DNA of 64,000 nt from Gymnogyps californianus (GCF_018139145.2 NC_059481.1:14310368-14374367); one strand, 5' to 3'; counted from the stretch's first letter, positions 12,301 to 24,705 are shown. The notes: generated from the letters alone by a model not told the origin. Numbers and translations: made by a program.

Positions 12301-14297
12301 TTTTAATAAAATTGAATCTAGGTTAAGAAAAACATTGAAGCTTGAGACGGTCACCAAGTCCTCTTCCTAATCAGTTGCCTGCTGTCTAGTGTCTTCCCTT
12401 GTGTAATTTTATATACTAGCTCTCCAATTACCATGTAATCTTCCAAGGCTGACCAGCCCTTAAAACAAAATATTCAAGGAAAAACCATGTATCTGTCAAA
12501 CCTTACTCCCAAGGAGTGTAATTGCCTCTGACAGATTTTCTTACCTGATGTTGCTGCCACACAACAATAAGCAGATTTTTCCAGGGCTCACAGATGTTGA
12601 GCACAGGCTCTTGCTGGACATGTCTTATGGTGCAGGTGTCCCTTGCTTTAGGAACCTGTCCTCCAGTTGTAGCTGCTTGGGGAGGGTGTAGTGGTGTGAC
12701 AGAGTTGCCAACCTACAGCCATACAGCAGAGTCCTGAAATGCAGGAGAGGGGTATGTATGGGGACTGCGGGTTTCCCAGTGGAGTATCATCAGGCTGGGT
12801 TGAAAATGAGTTATGCTTCTGGTATATCTACATATGCATTTTATCATTTAATAGCAGGAAGATGGGAAATGTACTGGTAAGAATGAGGCAAGTGAGAGCA
12901 AGATTGAGATCTGTACAGTTGTATGCATGCATTTTCTGCCCTGTTATGACAAAGACTTATAAACGTCTCTGAGACATTGCTGTCTTAATACCTGTAAAAG
13001 CTTAACTACTGTCAAAACGTAATTGTTCCATTTCTGGGAAATACATTAGGCTTTGATCCCTGCAAGTCATAATCAATAAATTTGTCAGGAGAAGAACCTT
13101 CTGACTTGTTTATTGTTGTAAGATGCAAAGGTAAGAGGTTTTTTAGAAGCATTTCTTGATGAAAAAGTAGCTAGTATGAAATGCCTTTACTTATTCTTGT
13201 GTTTTAAAAGTAATAGCTTAGGAGTAGGGGGGTATAAATAGACAGTCATAGCTGTAGCAAAGAGAAAGGACTCATAATAAAATGGATCTTTATAATTTAG
13301 ATTTCAGTTCACTGGAGTGCAAGTCATTCTTCTAGGACAAATAAGTTTGTTTTTTAAAATTATTTCTGTGTACAGGTGTAATTTGAATCATGTGCTATCT
13401 CTTTTGTTTGCTCAAAGCGTTTTTTCTCTACTGTGCAGAAATCCTATCTAAAGCAAGAAGCTACTTTGATCTGTGTTTTTTTAACTGTAGACATACTTTT
13501 ATGGTGATTTAATAGTTTAACATGCAATTGATGATTTCTAAAACAACAGGGTTCCAGGGTTATGCAGTTAGCTTAAATTTATTTACAGTAACTTTCAGTC
13601 CTTGTTTTTTCTTTTGTCTCAGAGACTACCTCTGCCACTGCAGCTTTCTGGCCAATGATCAGCCAAAAGCCAGTGTTTGTAGATGAACTTCAGCACAATA
13701 TGAAAAGAAATCTTCATTTCCTGTAAAATTGTGCTGAAACAGATGATATCTGTGCAGCTGAGTTGTGTTGTCAGAGCCCAGAAGCCAACATGCAGTCCAA
13801 GGCTTGTGTCTTTAGAAGCAAACTCACAGATACTGATTGTCTTGAAAATGTTAAAATAGCTTAAAATATATATTGTGTCAATTAACAACTTCAGTAAATG
13901 AGGAAATCTGCAATTTTTTTGAGTGGTTTTTTTAATTAATTTTCTGAGTGGCCTTCTTTGGAGATGTCCTCATGAGCAGGAAGCTTTGAATAGCTTGCCA
14001 GAAGAAGTAGCTGGGACCAGTATCATTCAATGATTCAAGAGCAGATTATGAGTATGTTTTAAAGGAGTTCTGCAAGCTGTCAGAGAAGTAGAATAAAATA
14101 ATCTAAGGTATTTTGCTGGAGCCTGCTAATTTTGCTCTTGTGATTCTGTGTGTTATGATGAAAGGGACAATTCAAAGCAGGAGCAAGTGGAGTGGTTTTT
14201 TTACAAATATTTTTCTTCTGAACCATATCTACTGATTAAATCCCTACCAAAGGCATCACTTTCCTTACCTCTGTGGTGGAGCCATGTTACTGTAAAA
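6335..14297. other. Non-coding sequence between the two LTRs, no gene seen
   Basis: There are only short unrelated open frames and no exon series, RNA gene or CpG-rich promoter. Minor contents are a 15-A run at 6449-6463, a GTT-rich patch near 7000-7026, a (CA)4(TG)4 palindrome at 7403-7418 and a small 7-bp-arm palindrome at 11414-11430. Around 7840-7880 and 13970-14110 there are strings that faintly recall old interspersed repeats, but they are too diverged to name. Confidence 0.75.
7403..7418. repeat. (CA)4(TG)4 perfect 16-bp palindrome
   Basis: CACACACATGTGTGTG is its own reverse complement and alternates pyrimidine and purine throughout, so it could form a small cruciform or Z-DNA patch. 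It probably arose from slippage. Confidence 0.8.
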
Positions 14298-14302
14298 ATG
14301 AC
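14298..14302. repeat. Left target-site duplication ATGAC of the second LTR
   Basis: ATGAC directly precedes the TG terminus and is repeated exactly at 15451-15455. A 5-bp length again fits an ERVL-type integrase. Confidence 0.85.
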
Positions 14303-14488
14303 TGTGGTGGGTTGACCCTGGCTGGATGCCAGGTGCCCACCAAAGCTGCTCTATCACTCCCCTCCTCAACTGGACAGGGGAGAGAAAATATAACAAAAGG
14401 TTCATGGGTCGAGATAAGGACAGGGAGATCACTCAGCAATTACCGTCATGGGTAAAACAGACTCGACTTGGGGAAAAAATTGATTTAA

Positions 14489-14494
14489 TTTATT
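14489..14494 (-). terminator. Polyadenylation signal AATAAA of the second LTR
   Basis: AATAAA on the minus strand, downstream of the TATA-like box in LTR sense order and about 185 bp before the LTR 3' end. This placement fits an R-region polyadenylation signal. Confidence 0.55.
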
Positions 14495-14714
14495 ACTAGT
14501 CAAATCAGAGTAGGATAACGAGCAATAAAAGAAAAGCTTAAAAACACCTTCCCCCCATCCCTCCCTTCTTCCCGGGCTTAACTTTACTCCTGAATTTTTA
14601 CCTCCTCCCCTGAGCGGTGCAGAGGGACGGGGAATGGGGGTTTTGGTCAGTTCATCACACGTTGTTTCTGCTCCTCCTTCCTCCTCAGGGGGAGGACTCC
14701 TCACACTCTTCTCC

Positions 14715-15150
14715 TGCTCCGGCGTGGGGTCCCTCCTATGGAAGACAGTCCTCCACAAACTTCTCCAACGTGAGTCCTTCCCATGGGCTACAGTTCTTCA
14801 CAAACTGCTCCAGCATGGGTCCCTTCCATTGGGTGCAGTCCTTCAGGAACAGACTGCTCCAGCGTGGGTCCCCCACAGGGTGTCACAAGCCCTGCCAGCA
14901 AACCTGCTTCAGCGTGGGCTCCTCTCTCCACGGGTCCACAGGTCCTGCCAGGAGCCTGTTCCAGCACGGGCTTCCCACAGGGGTCAGAGCCTCCTTCGGG
15001 GCTCCACCTGCTCTGGCGTGGGGTCCTCTATGGGCTGCAGGTGGATATCTGCTCCACCGTGGACCTCCATGGGCTGCAGGGGGACAGCCTGCCTCACCAT
15101 GGTCTTCACCACAGGCTGCAGGGGAATCTCTGCTCTGGTGCCTGGAGCAC
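14715..15150. repeat. Degenerate tandem repeat, about ten copies of 40-52 bp, within the LTR
   Basis: An anchor close to TGCTCCAGCGTGGG recurs at about 14715, 14761, 14806, 14855, 14905, 14957, 15009, 15050, 15090 and 15131, usually followed by a CCATGGGCTGCAG-like segment. Spacing is 40-52 bases. Copies differ by substitutions and small indels, so the array is older than this insertion and probably belongs to the LTR family itself. On the LTR sense strand the unit is GC- and purine-rich, which leaves few stop codons and creates spurious frames. Confidence 0.8.
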
Positions 15151-15262
15151 CTCCTCCCCCTCCTTCTTCACTGACCTTGGTGTCTGCAGAGTTGTTCTTC
15201 TCACATGTTCTCACTCCTCTCTCCGGCTGCAGTTGCTACTCCCTGTAACTTCTTTTCCCTTT

Positions 15263-15270
15263 CTTAAATA
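15263..15270 (-). promoter_or_regulatory. TATA-like box of the second LTR
   Basis: TATTTAAG on the minus strand, about 185 bp from the LTR 5' end. If it is the real TATA element, the tandem array lies downstream in the transcribed part. This is inferred from position only. Confidence 0.4.
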
Positions 15271-15450
15271 TGTTATCATGGAGGTGCTACCACCATCGCT
15301 GATGGGCTCAGCCTTGGCCAGCAGTGGGTCCGTCTTGGAGCTGGCTGGCATTGACTTTATCAGATGTAGGGGAAGCTTCTAGCAGCTTCTCACAGAAGCC
15401 ACCCCTGTAGCCCCCCTGCTACCAAAACCTTGTCATGCAAACCCAATACA

Positions 15451-15455
15451 ATGAC
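15451..15455. repeat. Right target-site duplication ATGAC of the second LTR
   Basis: Exact copy of 14298-14302 immediately after the CAATACA end of the plus-strand LTR sequence. Confidence 0.85.
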
Positions 15456-17640
15456 TTAAAAACTTTGCAAAGTATCCCATGATAGAAAGACCTAAATGAA
15501 GCTTCCAGAAGAAGTGTAAGGAATCCGCTTCAATAGCGGAGTTGGTGATGAACATAACAGCAAAGAATGATGGAATATTGTGGTGTTCGGTATGTCGTTA
15601 TTCAGATGAAGTCTCAAATATTATCCCTTAATACCTTTCTCTGGTAGTTCTTTGTTACTGATTCATAAGCTAACATATCCCCTGCTGAGAGGCTGATTCT
15701 GTATCAGTTACACAGAATGATCTTTATTCTTGCGACTAGTAAATGCTGTTTAAGTTGCAGAATTGCACCTCAATTTACAACTTATTTCTGCAGCGCCTAG
15801 TTCTTTTTTTTGTGATTTCACATCTAGGCTTTAACTTAAGAGGTAAATTCTCAGGGGATCATACCATTGTGAATACTTCAGCATGAGGTGTTTTATTCAA
15901 TGTCTTAGCTAATATTTACTTCTGAAACTTTATGCATTTTTATGTTTTACTGTAAAAACAGTTGTTCCTGCTGGTTGTTGCCTCCCAGGCACCCATAGGA
16001 CAGTGACTCATTGAATCTGTATAGCAGTATTAAGAGAAATACATTCCTTACTTTATTATGACTAACCTTCAAGATAATCAGGCCAAAATTTTAAACACTT
16101 TACCCACCTTTCTTAGAAAGTATACATATATTTAAGATGAAATATGATCTCAGTAATGGTAGTACACATGGAGCTGTACAATATGCACAAAATTGCATCA
16201 TCCTCTTGGAGATGATGCAGCTTAGTGGTTTGGTGGGGTTGTTACAGAGCTCTGAGTGGAATGTCTTTAGGACTGAAGTGCAAAAAATAGCACCAGGGTA
16301 CATTATGAAATTCAGAGATGGGATGAACACAGGCTTTCCCGTTTTCTGCAATTCTAATATTTTTTTTTCTGGGAACTGATTAAGAAAAGTCTGTTTCAAA
16401 TAAAGAGTGGCTTGAGCTGCAAGAGCACAGGGTTTCATGCTTTTACTAAAGCGCAGGTGTGAGTCACCCTAAGCATTTCCCTCAGGCTCTAGAGCTGAAG
16501 ACTCTTAGGGGAAACGCAAGAAACCCAGGAGCTAACAATAAACACATCTGAAAATGCCTTGAGGAATAGCTCAGTCTTTGTGTCTTCTGCCAGATAAAAT
16601 ACATGTGTTGTGACGGTGGTGATGTGCTGCTCTAATAGTTGGCAAAATAAGAAGGTCACAGGCTGATTTCGGAACCTGCCTTATGTCCTGCTGACTTATA
16701 CTTCCTCCTCATCGGGTGCCGTTCCCCCTCTTGGCAAACACAGTGGTGTTTAACCCTGCAGGAACCCATGGGCTGCTACCACCTGTGGGCATTACAAGTG
16801 AGGGACATGGGAGCATGAGCTACGAGCAAGGTGGGGCACAGGGACATTCCTGAATTTGCAAATACCTCAGCAGAGAGACTTCTGTCCTGTAATAGAGATA
16901 AATCTCAAAGTGGAGACAGACAAGCTCATTGGGGTTGTTTTTTTAACAGTTTTTTCTCACAGACCACGGCTTTTCCTGAAGTCTCTTCAAGTGGGACTCT
17001 TGCAGCCAGACTCCCTGAATCACGTACAAATGAGAGGCTTACTCTTGCAAAGAGAGGAGGAGGCCTTCTGTAACAGCAGCAGCTCAGATGCCTTGTTAGA
17101 TGCTGGCAGCAGGGCCAAGGCGTACTCCTGGAGGCGAAGTGGTCTGTACTCTGCAGTACAGGTCTTTGGCCAATAGCAATTTTCTCCAGTAAACAGGGGA
17201 TACTGAAAGGTTGTTATTTGGAGGATATCCTGATTACTGTAAAACCTGAAAGTCAATTGAAGAGGTATATCTTGTTTTCAGTTAATCATTTAAAGGCCTA
17301 AGGATTTTCTTTGATTAACCAAGAAATTCTTTCTAATACCTTCTTCCAATTTAAACTTTCTGGTATTCATCTGTAGCTGAATTGGCTCCAACCTTATCTC
17401 AGTCCAGGAGAAAACCTGTAACAGATGCATCACACAGCAGCAGATGAATTTAGCTAAGCTACCTGGTACACTTTGCTCTCTTTTTAGCATGGTCGTGTCC
17501 TAAAATGCCACCTTGACTTTTAGTAGCTGAGAGAAAATATATCAAACCAAATGGGAGCTAAACACGAAAGAACAGGTATTGCAGGCAGATAGATCCCCTC
17601 CAGAAATCCTGCTGGATAGATGTGACTTGTAAGATATATT

Positions 17641-17723
17641 AAAACAACAACAAAACAAATACACACCCCCCCACACACCCACCCCCACCCCCCCCCCCCC
17701 CCAAAAAACCCAACCGCAACCAC
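17641..17723. repeat. A/C-rich low-complexity tract with poly-C
   Basis: Almost only A and C on the plus strand: CAA units, then CA/CCCA repeats, then a run of about 14 C. The complement is G/T-rich and has enough G-runs for a quadruplex. It is likely slippage-prone and hard to sequence accurately. Shadow frames rich in glycine and valine on the minus strand here are artefacts. Confidence 0.85.
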
Positions 17724-18493
17724 CTAGTGGAATAAGGGTACCTTCCATAATTTCAGAGAGTAAGCCTTGATTTTATTTGTTATTTTACCCTCCTGGGCAG
17801 ATGATAGCACCTTTAGAAGCAGTTGTTCTGAATCAGGCATTGCATTTCTAGGTGTGGTAAAGGATTTCATTCCTCAATCCTGCACCGGTGGATTGCATTT
17901 GTATGGGCTTACAGTCTAGCTATTTCCAAGAGTCAGCCCTAACCAAACACTTAAAAATAAATTGAGCTGCCATTATGCTATGCTCCTCCAGAGATCCTGC
18001 CATTTTTCTTGAAAGTTATAATGTTATTAATTTTTAAGTAGCTAAATATCACCCATAAGTAAAGCCCATACTAATTGCCAGAGTATTATAATTAGGTCCA
18101 CTACATTTTTACATCTGTGTGAAAGAACAGATATGTAACCCTAAGTGCAGTAAATTAAAGTTTTCATTTAATTTTGGAAGGTTTTAACAGATGTTAGTAT
18201 TTTCTGTTAGCTAGTCTCACCCTTAAAATTGCTTTAAAATGGTGCCATAAAGTTTCGTTCTTGTGATTTGCTTTAAAGAGATTAAAATATGAGTCAGTTT
18301 CTTTTCAAAATAATCATATTCCTATGAAGTGATCCCAGTTTGATATCAAAGGAAAAAGTACTTTAAATCAGTCTTTTTGTTTGAGCTTGAAACATGACTT
18401 GTACTTGTCCTACACAGCCTGTGAAAAAACACCAATTAAATGTGCTACTCTGGAGGGCTCATGAATTTTTCTAGTGTTTTCTAACTACTTTAC

Positions 18494-18508
18494 AAAAAAA
18501 AAAAAAAA
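18494..18508. repeat. Poly-A run of 15
   Basis: Uninterrupted A run. No retroposon body was recognised next to it. Confidence 0.8.
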
Positions 18509-20865
18509 GCAATGCACTACGGCCAACAAGACAGGATTTGCTATGCTGTATTAAAGGTACTTCATGAGTGATAGCAGAAATCTTAAGATTTCTGAAGAGA
18601 TCTCTAGCTGCAAGAAAAGGTTTTCTGTGTTAGTGCAAATACATCAGGCCTTATGAATCTGAAACAAGAAAAATAAGAGTAATTAAGATTAAATTTGAGA
18701 GCTTTGAGGGTGGAATATTGTCAGCATCAAGCCTATAGACAATTGGTAGTAGTTAGGGTTTTTTTCCCAAAAATAACAGATGCAAGAAATTTTTTTTTTT
18801 TTGGTCCAAATGATGCCTGGCTTGTATGGATTCCCTGAATGGACTAAGGAAGCAGAAAGCTTTTTTAAATAGACCTTTGGCAGCTCTTTTGGACATTCCA
18901 AAACCCAAACGAGATATCGGGGACCAAGCAAGGCCATACAAATGGCCTGTTGATGTCCACTGACGTTGCTGTCAGATCTGCTAAGCAGGCAGCTGGTGGC
19001 ACCTCTGCCTCCCCACTTGCCACGTGTTCTCCATTGGGTGAGAACAGAAGGAAGAGATGGCAACAGCTGCCGGCCTCGATGGCACGGCAAAAATATGTCG
19101 TGCTTCCCTTTGTTCCAAGAAGTCACTAGTTTTAAGCTGAAATTATGGCTGCCCCCAAAAGCTTTGCAAATAGGTAAGCTATGTTTTTATATTTCCCTCA
19201 GAAAGGTGGTTTCTTCACCAGCACCCCATCGCAGGTGTGCCACCTTAGTTTGAGTCTTGCTTTTAGGACAAGTACCTTTAAAGACCAAGCCATTTTCCTT
19301 GCAGGGAAGCTGTGCTGGAGTACTGGGCATGTTGCGTGCAGGTAAACTGTCTTCAAAGTGGCAGCAATGTGTTTCTGTAGGTGCAGCTAGTTCCAATGAG
19401 CACTGCACTCTTTGGGAACATAAAAAAATATGCCCCTTTAACTTTGTTGTGAGCTGTGACTTGATCCTCTCCCAGTGTAGCTGTCCTTTACAAAGTATGA
19501 ACCAGCCTTAGATCTTAGGTGGTCTCTTAATCTCATTACATACCATCAATAAGAATAAGACGACATGTATGGGTGTACACAGCTTTATTTTATAGGATAA
19601 AGGGGTAAGCAGATAATAAACATGAATAGGCAATTTTGCTAAAATAATTTTCTTGTGATCAGTTTGTTTTCCTTCATGTGCTGTCAGCCAGTTACTTGGC
19701 CAGTTTCTGTTCTCACTAATGCTAGTATAAAAACCTCACACCTTTAGTGAGAAAAAAGAATATAATTCCTTTTAGCAATTAATTTTCTGTTTAATTATTA
19801 AATGTCAATGGTATTGTTAGCTATGAAAGTACTATTTCTGTAGGAATAAACAATATTATTGTGGCAGTAGTATGGTGTCATCTGCTATTGGTTCCTGATA
19901 AGGAACTTTTTAAGCAAGTTTCATGTATCAGCTACAGTAGATTCTGGGTTGGGAAAATAAACAAATGTCTTAAATTTTCATTTAGAGTTGATCTCTTTTA
20001 TCCACAATATAATGAAACTTTCAAGCAAGTTTCCAATTTATAGTTTTTTCCTAAATGATTTCAGTTACATCTTCTGAAGTCCTGATTTAACACAGACCTT
20101 GCCAAAGAGATCAAGGAGAAGTGTACTTAAATAGTTTTCCATAGTGAACATGCTCTGCAAGGTATATTTTTTGTTTTAATTTTAATTAACCACATCTCAG
20201 TTGCAAATATTTGCAATGAAAATCTAATAAAGCTTGCTTGGGTTTGGTTTTCATTACCATTGCAAAACTAGGAACAAATGAATAAACAGGCATAAAAGGA
20301 TCATGAACTGTATTGAATGTACAAGGGATTACTTCTAGCTCCTTTAGATTTGTGAGCTGGCCTGGTTATGGTTTTGCAAATTCTAGAACTTGAGACAGAT
20401 TTAAAAAGAGACCATCCTATGATTTTCTGCAGTCAAATGGTTATAGTAATAGCAGGGAATCTATCTTAACATTAGAAGTCTTTCTGCAGATTACTTTTAC
20501 AATTTTGTGTCACAAATCAGATCTAAACATACAGGAAATTTGAGAGGAATTTCAAGAGGGGAAAAATCTGAGAGGCTTTAGCCTTGTTGGCCTTTGTGGC
20601 TCAGACAACCACCTCAAGTCTTGCTGAAAAGTAGTGATGTAGGGATTGTAAAACTGTAAGAATCATGGTGTCCTGAGTTAAAGCCCAGGCTTTACTTAAG
20701 TCAACCTAAAAATCTTTTTGACCTTAATAGGAACAGGTTTCTATAGATTTTTTTTTTTTTCCTTGCAGCTTCACCACTGTGTTACTTGGAGCAACTCTCA
20801 CATATTTTTCTCTACTGCTGTTTCTATTTTAATTTGAATGAGTAACAATGTTTACTGTACATCTA

Positions 20866-20890
20866 GTTCATAACATGAAGTGTTATGAAC
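20866..20890. repeat. Perfect inverted repeat, 10-bp arms, 5-nt loop
   Basis: GTTCATAACA, then TGAAG, then TGTTATGAAC. Both arms match perfectly. It is too short for a pre-miRNA; a cruciform or template-switch origin is possible. No flanking repeat was recognised. Confidence 0.8.
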
Positions 20891-23800
20891 AATTCTTATG
20901 TGAAAATGATTAAATGGCTAAATAAATACTTTTGTTTAAGCCAATAATCAGGCAGAATTTGCTATATTTGTCATTTATAAGAATTTTTTTCAAAGATCTT
21001 ATTAGAGTAATTGCAGTTAATCTCTACTTTCTGTGCATCTGTTCCCAGATTAGCTTTCCTCACAGAAGTATGTTGTTTGCATTACAGAGATTACCTCAAA
21101 AAGCTCTGGATTCCTAAATGTATAGTTCAATACATGGAGCTTACAACAGGCACATCTGTATGGCTCCTTCTGTCCGTCTGCACCATCATCATTCAGTTGG
21201 AGGCGTAGGATTACTGAGACAGTTTGTAAGGGAAATACATTGTGATACCAGAGCGTGGAGAAAGTGAGAAAACAGTGTGGAAATTAAGAGGCTACTTGAA
21301 ATCCGAGGCAGCAGCATATTTCTTTATAGTAGGTCTGTTTAACTTTGTATTGAGAAGTCAAATAAGAATTTTTACAGCTGGCTTTGAACCTCTAAGCTTC
21401 TGTCTTTCATACTGTTTAAAGCTTCTTGGCTGTGACTGAAAACCCACTGTACTGGATTTAGTCTTGCTGACTTCCGCAGCTGTGGTTTAACATGTTCAAG
21501 ATGAGAATTTCATTACGGAGCCTTTAAAATTGTTAATTCTTAACAAGAATGTTAATAGTGATAGAAAAACAAAATGTGTATACCTGTAGCAACAGATAAA
21601 GTACAGCCACTGTGAAGTGGATTGGTTGAAAAGAAGAATAGGGTCAAGATTGTAAAAACAGTTTGAATACATACATGCTTGCCTTTCAAGTGACTTGATG
21701 TGGTTGTGCCTGTTTTCCCTCTATAAACATTTATGCTTTTGAATTGGCATTAATGTTAATGGAAAGCAAATTCTGAAATCATATGTGTGATTACCTACTA
21801 GAGCTGAATTTCAAATGCCAAGTGTCCCACTGGTAGGAAAAAAGCATTGCCAAATGTCAAAAACTTTTTCAGGTGCTGATAAAACTATATTCCAGCTCTT
21901 GGACCCAAAGATTTTGCTCATTTCAGCCTAGTTCTCAACACGTTTTTGTCCCTGTCCAAACAAACATACCTGAGCATACACTACAAAGAAGTTTCCATTT
22001 TATTTTGACCTGCTGGTACCCCGTTTGTTTATTAGCATGATATCTTCTACAATAGAAAACAAGGAGCTGTTCACTTCTCCATGGCATTCAGGTAAACATC
22101 AAATAAAGCTATGTTAATTTATAGGGATCCATGATTTTGCTTCTCTCCGCATGAACCTTGAGCTTACATTGTGGAGGCACTGAGCTCTTTCCAGAGTTTG
22201 ATCTGAAGCCCGTTATGGTTGATGAAAGACTCTCCTTGACTTTTTGGGCATTGGCTCAATACTTTGAGCTTTTTCTGTTTCCTTGTGGTCCATTTTCTTT
22301 ACCTAATTATTAAGTGACTTCTCAGAGAGCTGCAATATCTTATTTGAGGAATGTGCTAAATAAATGAAAATAACATTCCTGCACTTTTCTAAGGTTTTCC
22401 AGATATATTAATCTCAGAGGTACAATGAGGCATAATGAAATTGTTATTAAAACCTCTCTTTAAATGTGAGAATGAATGTATTATAGCTGCTTTAAAGGAT
22501 ATGTGAAATATCTGTTACGTGGTCAGAATGTATTTCTTTGACCCCAGATACCTGGTTAAGTTGTTTTACTGTAATCTTATGCAGAGGTTAAATGTAGTGT
22601 GCACCATGCTAAAATGAGACATGCATATTTGGAAACACACACAGCCCTTTGCATTAGTTAAAGTTCAGTTACTGTAGCTTAATAATCGTGAAGATTTCAC
22701 AGTGATGAGCAAACCTCACTACCAAATTCTCCCATATGCATGTGTGTAGCCGTGAAAGGCCTGCCCAACAGTGTACTTGCCAGGTAAAAAAAAAAGCACA
22801 AAGCACAAGCATTTGTGTCGTCCACATTATGTACCTTATTAAAGGCTCTCTGCACCTTAATATGTGCAAATCTGTTGAGTGCCTGTCACGGGATCCATGC
22901 TTCTGTCATCAGTACTCTTTGTGAAGGGACAGGGTGCAATTATCTCCAAGGGCCTTTTAACCTCAAAGGAATGATTCCTCTGCTTCCTGCTCACTTGCGT
23001 ATTTGTCTACACACAGCCCTGGGCTTGGATTTTTGTAAATAAAAAATAAAAACCACTATGATGTAGCAGTAACTTCATTTGGAATAAGGCTAAATTTAAG
23101 GTGTAGATCGTATGTCTAAGATATGCACATATATGAAAAAAATAAACACTCCTCACCACCACACTTCAATGCGGCCTGGGGAGAGGGCACCTAATCCCCC
23201 ACTCCTTGAACGTAGTAGAGCTGAAACTGGAATATACATTTTCTTCAACCTTTTCTGTATATGGGACAGACACTGGGAGGATCTTGGAGCTGTTGTTACT
23301 AATTTTTTTTTTCCTTGACATACACACAAGATGGTTGCCTTGGTTGGCTCCAATGATTTGGAAGCTGTTAGGATGCACATGAAGTATCATACACCTCTCA
23401 ACTGGGAGGATATTTTTTTTGTAACCATGGACTGCTGCAAAAGTAAATTTAATCCTGTTGCAGCTGGATCTTCAAAGGCAAATATCTTTGAAGAACCTTT
23501 GCTGCTTCACTGAGGCATTTGTAAAAAGATTCCCCAAACCACTTTAAGGAAGAGCTAAGGAGAAGTCTAAAGAGTGACCCAACCATATTTATTTACATTT
23601 TAATGCTTCTAACGTGATTTGATGGCTTGATATTTAATAAGCAGCAGCACTTTGAATTTCCTGGCCTGGGCCTGTTGGAACTGTGTATATTGGCCTATTA
23701 TGCTGTGTAATGAAACAAAATGTAACCTGAGCTGATGCATCAGCTTGGAGATCTGTCACTCCTACTGGGGCTGAGGGAGGAGGGCAATGAATCATGATGC

Positions 23801-24599
23801 TTAGCAGCTTTCATATCAGGAATGTGTTACAGACATTACCCAATGCTCATCAAAAAAATACAGTTTTATAAAAAAATGTGGCTTTAGAAAGCTGATCTGC
23901 TTGTAAAACAGGCAGCAGTGCAAATCAGAGTACTGGTGCCTTGTGAAGGTTTTAGTGATCTTGTTTTTGTTGCTGTTGAGACAAAGCAATTCTGGAATGA
24001 TTGTGTAAATGTAAGGTTGCTAATTATTTGTCCACATTAGCTCTGTCTCATGATGATAGGATAGAATATTTTCAAAATTGTCTAATTTTATCATCTCTCT
24101 CCTAGAGGCACAAAGCATTATTTAATGTAGCACCTTGAGCTATGTTCTTCCTCCCTTACCTCCTTTTCATGGTTTCAGATAAAAGGAATGTAGTTGTCAA
24201 ATGATGTCTGTAGGAGCTGAAAGATGACGATTAACATCGGATCTGGTAAAGTACTCAGCACCTTCTTTGTTGTTTATTGTGTCAGCAAGTTTGTGGACAT
24301 CTGGCATCTTTCTTTGACTTGAACTTGGAATCTTGTACAATTGGGTTGTGTTAGAGTAATAGTCTTTTGAATTGAATGTGAAATAAACAGTTCAGTAAGA
24401 AATGGTGAGGCTAACTCTTTGGGCTGTCTTCTTATCTCTTGCTTGGATTTTGTTTGATTTATGAGGACTGGTCATCTGCTAACCTAGCAAATCAACACTG
24501 AATCTTTAAGTTTCATCTATCATATATCTACATTCTAGCACTTCTGTTACATACCTTCACTAGAAATATGTTAATGAATCAAGCTGCACAGTGTTCCCC

Positions 24600-24705
24600 T
24601 TGAGGTGAATAAATATTTTTCCTCCCTGGAGAGGCTGGAGTCTGGGGAAACCATGGTCTTTCCAAAGTCACATAGCAAACTAGTAGCAGGATGAGAGACA
24701 TGCTT
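24600..24705 (+). repeat. Possible MIR-type relic
   Basis: The string TCCAAAGTCACATAGCAAAC followed by AGTAGCAGGATGAGAGA resembles the MIR core segment for 'CCCAAGGTCACACAGC...AGTGGCAGAGC' in the same order and spacing. Only the right half is convincing. The assignment is from memory and could be coincidence. Confidence 0.35.

Larger units (their letters stand above)
14303..15450 (-). mobile_element. Solo LTR, ERVL-like, long (1148 bp), minus orientation
   Basis: On the minus strand it begins TGTATTGGGTTTGCATG and ends ACCCACCACA, with exact ATGAC duplications on both sides. A TATA-like TATTTAAG lies at 15263-15270 and an AATAAA at 14489-14494, both on the minus strand, giving U3-R-U5 order toward lower coordinates. 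It is clearly more GC-rich than its surroundings and keeps many CpGs, which suggests a fairly young insertion. A degenerate tandem array (14715-15150) fills its middle. No internal retroviral genes remain, so it is a solo LTR. It resembles a long LTR widespread in neoavian and passerine genomes; the family name was not verified. Several long frames on both strands overlap here because stop codons are scarce; they are not genes. Confidence 0.9.

Noticed and set aside
13970..14110. Possible CR1 3' end (GCTTGCCAGAAGAAGTAGCT)
   Set aside because: Only one short segment resembles CR1 and the order beyond it is not convincing, so it is not listed as a feature.
14617..15382. Plus-strand open frames of 185, 204 and 199 codons
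   Set aside because: All three overlap within the solo LTR and its GC-rich tandem repeat. Several frames open at once indicate stop-poor composition, not a protein.
17520..17748. Glycine/valine-rich minus-strand frames
   Set aside because: They are translations of the A/C-rich tract at 17641-17723.
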